A stretch of DNA of 64,000 nt from Ruficoccus amylovorans (GTDB taxonomy: Bacteria > Verrucomicrobiota > Verrucomicrobiia > Opitutales > Cerasicoccaceae): positions 62,001 through 126,000 of the forward strand of contig NZ_JACHVB010000034.1 of assembly GCF_014230085.1 (NCBI RefSeq), in the 5' to 3' direction. A program made the position numbers and the translations under genes. This document shows, piece after piece, positions 58,824 through 64,000 of this stretch (the stretch's first letter is position 1; the number at the start of each line of letters is the position of its first letter). Under the pieces are notes generated by a model. It had not been told where the DNA came from and did not search any database. It saw only the letters and a list, made by a program, of their open reading frames with translations.

Positions 58824-59828
58824 ATGATCCGTTGCCTGTCGCGAGTCCGCCTCTGTTTTTGTTTTACCGCCCTCCTGGGGGTGACTGTCCTGTCGCTGGT
58901 GGGCGAGGAGCATACGCTCACGGTGACGGTCCCGGCAGCGAATACGCAGGCAACGGCGACGGCCACGGTCGCCCGGCTGAATTACACGCCCGGAAAGACG
59001 CACGAACTGACGGACCGCCCGCTGGAGGATTCACTTGCGGCGCGGCAGGTTCTGGCCGCGTTCGCAGCGCTGGAGACCGACCTGGGCGGGCAGGTCGGGC
59101 TTTACTGCCGGGATACCGGCAGCGGGCGTGAGCTGACCTGGCGCGGTGACCAGCGCTTTCCTATGAACAGCACGTTCAAAGCCGTGCTGGCTGCCGCCGT
59201 GCTCGCGGAGTACGGCAGGGACGGGCAGATGGAGGAAGTGATTCCCTACGGAGCGGGGGATCTGGTGACGTATTCCCCGGTGACGCAAGAGCACGCGGGG
59301 GCGGGCATGACACGGGCCGGGCTCTGCCAGGCGGCGCTCCAGCACAGCGACAATACGGCGGCCAACCTCCTCATGCGCGACCTGGGCGGCCCGGCGGCTG
59401 TCACCGCCTATGCGCAGGGGCTGGGGGACGAAACCTTCCGGCTCGACCGCTGGGAGACCGACCTCAACGACAACGCCCCCGGTGATCCGCGCGACACGAC
59501 CACGCCCCAGGCCATGGGCCGGACGCTGGAAAAACTGCTGCTGGGCGAGGCGCTTTCGGTCCAACAGCGGGAGCAACTGGTGAGCTGGATGGTGGGCAAC
59601 CTGACCGGCGACGCCCGCATTCGGGCGGGGGTGCCTGCCGACTGGACCGTGGCCGACAAGACCGGCTCCGGTGACTACGGGACGGCCAACGATATCGCCG
59701 TTATCTGGCCGCCGGAGGGCGCTCCGCTGGTGTTGGCGGTTTATACCAACAAGGCTGAGGCGGGAGCCAGCGGCAGTAGCGAAGCCGTGGCGGAGGCGAC
59801 GCGGATCGCCCTGGCCTTTATGCGCTGA
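58824..59828 (+). CDS. class A beta-lactamase
   Basis: A serine beta-lactamase of 334 residues including a signal peptide (hydrophobic to about residue 26). All catalytic motifs are present: STFK (Ser116-Lys119), SDN (175-177), an omega-loop ETDLN (Glu211-Asn215, the ExxLN motif) and KTG (279-281). About 40 extra residues between the signal peptide and the domain are unusual. The protein should hydrolyse penicillins or cephalosporins in the periplasm. Nothing mobile adjoins it and its composition is like its neighbours, so it looks native. Confidence 0.92.
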   Translation: MIRCLSRVRLCFCFTALLGVTVLSLVGEEHTLTVTVPAANTQATATATVARLNYTPGKTHELTDRPLEDSLAARQVLAAFAALETDLGGQVGLYCRDTGSGRELTWRGDQRFPMNSTFKAVLAAAVLAEYGRDGQMEEVIPYGAGDLVTYSPVTQEHAGAGMTRAGLCQAALQHSDNTAANLLMRDLGGPAAVTAYAQGLGDETFRLDRWETDLNDNAPGDPRDTTTPQAMGRTLEKLLLGEALSVQQREQLVSWMVGNLTGDARIRAGVPADWTVADKTGSGDYGTANDIAVIWPPEGAPLVLAVYTNKAEAGASGSSEAVAEATRIALAFMR

Positions 59829-59853
59829 AAATGACTTTTGCCGCCGGTTTCTG

Positions 59854-60174
59854 TCAACTGCCGGTGACTTCCCCGGCCCAACGCAGGTACTCGGGGGCAA
59901 CGACGGGCAGCGGCATGGCTACCCACTGGAAGACCTGGTAGGGGTGGTTGCGGCGGAGGTACTCGGTGATGTCGTTTCCACGCTCCGGCGGGAACTTCAC
60001 CGTGAGCCGGAACTCCGGTTGGACCTCGTCCTTGCCCTGCCAGTGGTAGTGCGACATGATTGGCCCCTCGACCTGGACGCAGGCGGCCATCTTGTTGCGG
60101 GTGAGCCCTTCGGCCAGGCGGCGGGCGTCAATGTCGTTGGAGACGGTGGTCCAGCCAATCATCAGTTGCTTCAT
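59854..60174 (-). CDS. cutA: divalent-cation tolerance protein CutA
   Basis: A 106-residue protein starting MKQLMIGWTTVSNDIDARRL with the CutA core AACVQVEGPIMSHYHWQGKD and NHPYQVFQWVAMPL near the C-terminus. The family forms trimers of ferredoxin-like fold; its role in metal tolerance is not settled. A long open frame continues upstream but the family start is clear. It is convergent with the beta-lactamase gene and divergent from rpoZ. Confidence 0.92.
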   Translation of the reverse strand: MKQLMIGWTTVSNDIDARRLAEGLTRNKMAACVQVEGPIMSHYHWQGKDEVQPEFRLTVKFPPERGNDITEYLRRNHPYQVFQWVAMPLPVVAPEYLRWAGEVTGS

Positions 60175-60340
60175 GGGCAGGACGATAGACGGCCCCGCCG
60201 AGAAGTACACGCCCAAAACAGGGCGCGATGGCGTCTCAGGGTGGGCAGCGGCAGTGGCCCGGTCCCGGAGGCGAGATTTTGCTTGCGAAGGGCGGGAGAG
60301 AGGCTCATTTTGTACCGCTTTTCCCCAGTCAGGTACCAAC

Positions 60341-60346
60341 AGGAGG
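60341..60346 (+). promoter_or_regulatory. strong Shine-Dalgarno fixing a TTG start for rpoZ
   Basis: AGGAGG lies six bases before a TTG (60353) that begins the family-matching sequence of the omega subunit. Most genes in this window lack a clear ribosome-binding site, so this one decides the start. Confidence 0.8.
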
Positions 60347-60352
60347 ATTAGT

Positions 60353-60565
60353 TTGAGAGACGAATACTTAATTGAGGCCCAGAAGGTCATCGACGACCCC
60401 AACATTCTCATCAATGTGGTGTCGCGCCGTGTGAAGCAACTCAAGTACGGGATGAAGCCGCTGGTCGAGTCCCTCGAAAAGCTCGAACCCGAAGACATCG
60501 CCCTGCGCGAAGTGATCGAGGGCAAGATCGACTTCGAGCTGTATCGCCCCGAAAGCGAGGCTTGA
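60353..60565 (+). CDS. rpoZ: RNA polymerase omega subunit
   Basis: A 70-residue protein beginning (TTG)RDEYLIEAQKVIDDPNIL, with VSRRVKQLKYGMKPLVE, which matches the omega helix that clamps the beta-prime subunit. The start is fixed by an AGGAGG site; a frame open to 60056 does not match the family. It lies 95 bp upstream of smpB on the same strand. The C-terminal part is acidic and short, as in PVC-group omega proteins. Confidence 0.85.
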   Translation: MRDEYLIEAQKVIDDPNILINVVSRRVKQLKYGMKPLVESLEKLEPEDIALREVIEGKIDFELYRPESEA

Positions 60566-60660
60566 GGCGGGCCGCAGTGGCCTGTCGATTTGACGTGATC
60601 CTTCCCCCAGGGTGAGCCTTGGGCGAGAGGGGGCCTTTCGCATACCCGTTTGACCGAGCC

Positions 60661-61140
60661 ATGGCAGCCAAAAAGAAAGATCAGGAGCGCTACCGCGAGA
60701 TCCGCAACGCCAAGGCGGGGCGCAGCTACTTTATCGGTGAGCGCTTCGAGGCGGGCATCAAACTGACCGGCACCGAGATCAAGTCGATCCGGGGCGGCAA
60801 GGGTCAGCTCAACGACGCCTTTGTCCGCATCGACAAGGGCGACATCCCGACCCTCTACCACTCGCACATCCCCGAATACGAGTTCGGCAACCGCGAGAAC
60901 CACAATCCGACTCGCCCGCGCGTCCTGCTCCTGCACAAAAAGGAGCTGCACCGGATCAAGCACGAGATGGAGGCCGGAGGGCAGGCCCTGATCCCGCTGC
61001 GCCTGTATTTCAAGGGCGGGCTGCTCAAGGTCGAGGTTGCCCTCTGCAAGGGTAAGAATCTCTTCGACAAGCGCGAGGACGTGAAAAAGAAGGACCAGAT
61101 GCGCGAAGCCGAGCGAGCCATCAGCTTCCGGCAGGGCTAG
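60661..61140 (+). CDS. smpB: SsrA-binding protein
   Basis: A protein of 159 residues starting MAAKKKDQERYREIRNAKAG that binds tmRNA and brings it to stalled ribosomes. Conserved are FEAGIKLTGTEIKSIRGGKG, YEFGNRENHNPTRPRVLLLH and the basic C-terminal tail after GKNLFDKRE. No tmRNA gene is seen nearby. The stop codon is embedded in the GCAGGGCTAGCCCTGC palindrome of a 3' hairpin module. Confidence 0.96.
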   Translation: MAAKKKDQERYREIRNAKAGRSYFIGERFEAGIKLTGTEIKSIRGGKGQLNDAFVRIDKGDIPTLYHSHIPEYEFGNRENHNPTRPRVLLLHKKELHRIKHEMEAGGQALIPLRLYFKGGLLKVEVALCKGKNLFDKREDVKKKDQMREAERAISFRQG

Positions 61141-61194
61141 CCCTGCACCCGTGATGCTTCGCATCACCGATGGCATTTCCTGTGGAAATACCAT
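61131..61194 (+). repeat. GCAGGGC hairpin module at the 3' end of smpB
   Basis: GCAGGGCTAGCCCTGC (61131-61146) includes the smpB stop codon and is followed by ACCC, a GTGATGC/GCATCAC stem-loop (61151-61167) and an ATGGCATTTCC/GGAAATACCAT stem-loop (61170-61194). The order matches the modules after msrA and the HPr gene. Confidence 0.7.
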
Positions 61195-61253
61195 GAGAAA
61201 TTTCCATTGTATCTATCTGGTCATTTTTTTCGTAAGACGATAGACCCTGTCGC

Positions 61254-61781
61254 ATGAATGCCCACACCCATCTTTCTGGATTTCGTGAAAAACTTATTGA
61301 GCACCTTTTTATTGGCGAACTTTTGAAGTGCTCATGGAAAGAGCAAACAGGGGCCGTCGAAGTATCAAAGCCGGAAGTGGATCGAAGAGGTTACGATTTG
61401 ATCGTGGAATCCGGCACAATCATTCGTCATGTTCAGCTAAAAACGACATACAAAGGAGGAAAGGCTGCCGTTCAAAAAGTGCATATTGCTCTGGCTGAAA
61501 AGCCGTCCGGATGTGTTGTTTGGATTTACTTTGATGAAGAGACGCTTGAGTTAGGCCCGTTTTTATTCTTTGGAGGTCCTGCGGGGTGCCCTCTCCCAAC
61601 CCTGCAAGGGATGAAGATAGCGAAACATACCAAAGGTAACAAAGATGGTCTGAAGGCAGAACGACCTGAGATAAGAGAGGTCCCTAAGCGACAATTCAAA
61701 AGGTATGACTCCATCAGAGAAGTTTATGATTGTCTCATACGAAATGAAAATCCGCCATCCCGGCACCAGGTCAGGGATTAA
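61254..61781 (+). CDS. PD-(D/E)XK nuclease-like protein
   Basis: A 175-residue protein with a pattern seen in PD-(D/E)XK-type proteins: SKPEVDRRGYDLIVES (Asp43, Gly46, Asp48) followed by RHVQLKTT (Gln61-x-Lys63). The rest is not recognised; the second half is lysine-rich and basic. Codon use is AT-richer than in the neighbours, suggesting transfer. It sits alone between smpB and trmL, 12 bp before the latter's first possible start. A role in DNA cleavage or defence is possible but unproven. Confidence 0.6.
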   Translation: MNAHTHLSGFREKLIEHLFIGELLKCSWKEQTGAVEVSKPEVDRRGYDLIVESGTIIRHVQLKTTYKGGKAAVQKVHIALAEKPSGCVVWIYFDEETLELGPFLFFGGPAGCPLPTLQGMKIAKHTKGNKDGLKAERPEIREVPKRQFKRYDSIREVYDCLIRNENPPSRHQVRD

Positions 61782-61825
61782 GGATAGACTGATTGATTGG
61801 CAAACTCCCAGACTCCGAAACATTC

Positions 61826-62290
61826 GTGTTGCACATCGTCCTTTTTCAACCTGAAATCCCGCAAAACACGGGCAATGTCGGGCGCTTGTGCGCGATCACC
61901 AAAAGCCGCCTGCACCTGATTCATCCGCTCGGGTTCACCATCACGGACCGGCACCTCAAGCGCAGCGGCATGGACTATTGGCACTCGCTCGATGTGCACC
62001 ACCACGCCGATTGGGCGGCCTTCCGCGCCAGCGAACACGCGCCGAAGCGGCTCTGGCTGTTTACGACCAAGGCCACGCGGCTGCACTGGGATGCGGAGTT
62101 CCGCGACGGCGACGGGCTGGTCTTCGGCAACGAGGGGCACGGCAGCCCGGAGTGGCTTCACGCGGACGTCGGTGAGGAGCAGCGCGTGACCATCCCGCAG
62201 TACGATCCGGCCCTGCGCTCGCTCAACCTGTCCACCTCGGTCGGCATCGCCGCCTACGAGGCCCTGCGCCAGACCGGCCTTCGGCCCTGA
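61826..62290 (+). CDS. trmL: tRNA (cytidine/uridine-34-2'-O)-methyltransferase
   Basis: A SPOUT-fold methyltransferase of 154 residues, starting at a GTG so that the protein begins MLHIVLFQPEIPQNTGNVGR, as in E. coli TrmL. The knot region FGNEGHGSPEWLH and IPQYDPALRSLNLSTSVGIAAYEALRQ bind S-adenosylmethionine. It methylates the wobble base of certain tRNA-Leu. A frame from 61793 (TTG) adds eleven non-conserved residues and was not chosen. Confidence 0.92.
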   Translation: MLHIVLFQPEIPQNTGNVGRLCAITKSRLHLIHPLGFTITDRHLKRSGMDYWHSLDVHHHADWAAFRASEHAPKRLWLFTTKATRLHWDAEFRDGDGLVFGNEGHGSPEWLHADVGEEQRVTIPQYDPALRSLNLSTSVGIAAYEALRQTGLRP

Positions 62291-62327
62291 GCGGAGCGGG
62301 TGGTCTGCGCGGTGGTTAGTGGATAAA

Positions 62328-62355
62328 CCTCGCCATTGGCGGGGAGGCGGTTTTT
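62328..62355 (+). terminator. weak intrinsic terminator candidate after trmL
   Basis: CCTCGCC-ATT-GGCGGGG forms a 7-bp stem with one wobble pair; a TTTTT run follows after six bases. The gap between stem and T-run weakens it as a terminator. Confidence 0.4.
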
Positions 62356-62412
62356 CTCGAAGGGGAGCGTGCGGGAGTTTTTTCCGGCGTGCCGGTTTGA
62401 TAGAATTTTCCC

Positions 62413-63159
62413 ATGCACACCAACGTCGGTTCCTATCCGTTTCATATCGCCTCGTACATGTGCGACTTTCAGGGGCGCGCGCCGTTGCCGCTGCTCGGTT
62501 CGCTGATCCTGCACGCGGCCAGCCGCCATGCGCACGAGCGGGGTTTCGGCTATGACCACATCTCGCGCGACAAGATCGCCTGGGTGCTTTCGCGGTTGGC
62601 GATCGAGTGGACGGACTACCCCGGTCGCGACGAGGCCCTGACCATCGAGACCTGGGTCGGGGAGGTGGCGCGTTTTTACACGCAGCGCTGCTTCCGCTTT
62701 GTCAACGCTGAGGGGCGTGCCATCGGGCATGCCCGCAGCGTCTGGGCCGCGCTCGACATGTGCAGTCGCCGCCCGGTCAATATCTCCGAATGGCGGCCCG
62801 ACCTAGCCGCATACGCCTGCGGGGAAATCGAGTGCCCGGTCGCCCGGCCCGCGAGAATCCCCGCCGCCGAGGCGGGCGATGTGTCCCGCGAATACACGGT
62901 CGGCTACAGCGACATCGACATCAACGGCCACCTCAACAGCGTCAAATACATCGAGCACACACTGGATGTGTTCGACCTGGCGGTGTTCCGCGAGAATGTC
63001 ATCCGGCGCTTCGAGATCACCTATCTGGCCGAAGGGCATTTCGGCGAAGCGCTGGCCCTTCGTCGTCAGCCTGTATCCGAAAACGAATACATCGTGGAAA
63101 CCCTTCGCGGCGAGGAATCGCTCTGCCGCAGTCGGATTTCGTGGGAGCGTGTCCGGTAA
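62413..63159 (+). CDS. acyl-ACP thioesterase
   Basis: A 248-residue double hotdog-fold protein of the FatA/FatB-like family that releases free fatty acids from ACP. The N-terminal half contains DKIAWVLSRLAIEWTDYPG, and the second hotdog has VGYSDIDINGHLNSVKYIE with the Asp/Asn/His set typical of the active site. It complements the fab genes at 15.6 kb. It follows trmL after 122 bp and precedes MITE copy 4. Confidence 0.85.
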   Translation: MHTNVGSYPFHIASYMCDFQGRAPLPLLGSLILHAASRHAHERGFGYDHISRDKIAWVLSRLAIEWTDYPGRDEALTIETWVGEVARFYTQRCFRFVNAEGRAIGHARSVWAALDMCSRRPVNISEWRPDLAAYACGEIECPVARPARIPAAEAGDVSREYTVGYSDIDINGHLNSVKYIEHTLDVFDLAVFRENVIRRFEITYLAEGHFGEALALRRQPVSENEYIVETLRGEESLCRSRISWERVR

Positions 63160-63210
63160 GCCTGCCGGAGGTGGATGCTCACACGGAGGCACAGAGGCAC
63201 AGAGGTTTTA

Positions 63211-63356
63211 GAGCAGTTTGAATAAAGCCGTAGCCACCACTGGAAGGCCGAATGGCTAAATGGTTAATTGTTGTTTCCTGCGTTTTGCATCCAACAATTA
63301 ACAATTGGCCATTTAGCCATTCAATTATCGTGGCTACAGTATTTTTTGCAACGCCC
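63211..63356. mobile_element. MITE-like palindromic element, copy 4
   Basis: The 146-bp copy starts GAGCAGTTTGAATAAAGCCG and ends AGTATTTTTTGCAACGCCC, bounded by TA on both sides (63209-63210, 63357-63358). Inner arms and the conserved centre (GTTTCCTGCGTTTTGCATCC) match the others. A GGAGGCACAGAGGCACAGAG repeat lies just before it. Confidence 0.75.
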
Positions 63357-63439
63357 TACGGGGGAATGTCTTGGTGAGCGGGGTGGGCTTTTTTGTGGCC
63401 GCAGGGTTGTGCGCAAAGGGCTGCTTGTTGTTGCTGATT

Positions 63440-64000
63440 TTACGACTTGGGGTCGAGGGCGTCGCGCAGGCCGTCGCCGAGGAAATTCAGGGAAAAGAGG
63501 GTGGCGGAAAAAAACAGGCTCGGGAAGATGAGCAGCCAGGGGTACTCCTCCATGCTCTCGGCTCCGGCGCGGATGAGGTCGCCCCAACTGGTTTGCGGGG
63601 GCTGCACGCCCAGTCCGAGGAAGCTGATGAACGCCTCCAGCAGCATGACGCCGGGCACGGTCAGGGTGGCATAGACGGTGATGACGCCGAGCAGGTTTGG
63701 CAGGAGGTGCTTGCGCATGATGCTGATGTGGTCCTGCCCGAGGCTGCGGGCGGCCTGAATGAATGCCTGCTCCTTGAGCCCGAGCACCTGCCCGCGTACG
63801 ATCCGGGCCATGGTCAGCCACTCGACCGCACCGATGGCGACGAAGATCAGCCACAGGTGCCGCCCGAAGACGACCATCAGGATGATGACAAAGACCGTGA
63901 ACGGCATGGAATAAATGATCTCGACGAAGCGCATCATGAGCCGGTCGGTGCGGCCCCCGGCGTAGCCGGAGACGATCCCGTAGCTCACGCCGATGACGAG
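63440..64000 (-). CDS. peptide/oligopeptide ABC transporter permease (partial)
   Basis: The C-terminal part of a DppC/OppC-type inner-membrane permease, cut by the window end; at least 186 residues are present and the frame is open at position 64000. The permease EAA loop is visible (MRKHLLPNLLGVITVYATLT and AARSLGQDHISIM), as are GVQPPQTSWGDLI and FLGDGLRDALDPKS, the normal C-terminus. Partner genes must lie beyond the window. Confidence 0.92.
   Translation of the reverse strand, partial: LVIGVSYGIVSGYAGGRTDRLMMRFVEIIYSMPFTVFVIILMVVFGRHLWLIFVAIGAVEWLTMARIVRGQVLGLKEQAFIQAARSLGQDHISIMRKHLLPNLLGVITVYATLTVPGVMLLEAFISFLGLGVQPPQTSWGDLIRAGAESMEEYPWLLIFPSLFFSATLFSLNFLGDGLRDALDPKS

Noticed and set aside
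60566-61253. tmRNA gene next to smpB
   Set aside because: No tRNA-like ends with a GTTCGA-type T-loop or tag-like reading frame were found in the gaps; only hairpin repeats are present.

Overview
The window is GC-rich, densely coded chromosomal DNA from a Gram-negative bacterium of the PVC superphylum, most probably Verrucomicrobiota and perhaps class Opitutae. The evidence is a Chlamydia/Verrucomicrobia-type small basic protein (58340-58498), an exosortase, a cbb3 oxidase with fused CcoN-CcoO, RND efflux with an outer-membrane factor, and secreted proteins with a verrucomicrobial-style C-terminal 'GNGxPNxLEYA' segment. No rRNA, tRNA, CRISPR array, prophage or intact insertion sequence was seen. 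The assignment is inferred from gene content, not from a marker phylogeny.

Layout. 1-6 kb: a secreted protein, then divergent gcvT and a one-piece gcvPA-gcvPB-type glycine decarboxylase. 6-9 kb: phosphotransacetylase with its BioD-like/DRTGG regulatory part encoded as a separate downstream protein. 8.7-15.4 kb: murJ, msrA, an orphan HPr, an AT-rich patch with a lipoprotein, an ABC ATPase and cardiolipin synthase. 15.6-19.4 kb: fabG-acpP-fabF and a membrane fatty-acid desaturase. 19.4-29 kb: methyltransferase, two glycosyltransferases, a secreted serine hydrolase, a flavoprotein, exosortase and glycogen synthase. 29-34 kb: structured repeats, a SNF2 helicase, PhoU, and a small module of three regulator-like genes. 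34-37.4 kb: GH20 hexosaminidase with a MurQ/GCKR-like double-SIS protein (amino-sugar recycling). 37.5-42.1 kb: pyruvate:ferredoxin oxidoreductase plus a dihydroorotate-dehydrogenase-like partner. 42.2-48.7 kb: tripartite RND efflux operon. 48.5-57.2 kb: a complete cbb3 oxidase structural and assembly cluster (ccoS, ccoNO, ccoQ, ccoP, ccoG, a mini FixH-like gene, a TauE/SafE-like gene, ccoI). 57.4-64 kb: esterase, small basic protein, class A beta-lactamase, cutA, rpoZ, smpB, a PD-(D/E)XK-like gene, trmL, acyl-ACP thioesterase and a truncated peptide ABC permease.

The metabolic genes fit an organism able to live with little oxygen: a high-affinity cbb3 oxidase, PFOR and Pta linking pyruvate to acetyl-CoA and acetyl phosphate, and glycogen synthesis. 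Fatty-acid synthesis (fab cluster, thioesterase, desaturase) and envelope functions (MurJ, cardiolipin synthase, MurQ-like, GH20, exosortase) are also well represented.

The most unusual material lies between genes. Four copies of a roughly 140-155 bp palindromic element are present, three of them flanked by TA, which suggests a non-autonomous Tc1/mariner-IS630-type MITE. A separate hairpin module, GCAGGGCNNGCCCTGCACCC followed by further stem-loops, sits exactly at the 3' ends of msrA, the HPr gene and smpB. A 271-bp element with 32-bp terminal inverted repeats and nested hairpins follows glgA. Among proteins, the GCKR-like architecture of the MurQ homologue, the gcvPA/gcvPB fusion, the split Pta, the short monohaem CcoP and a long convergent overlap between the outer-membrane factor gene and ccoI deserve a second look.
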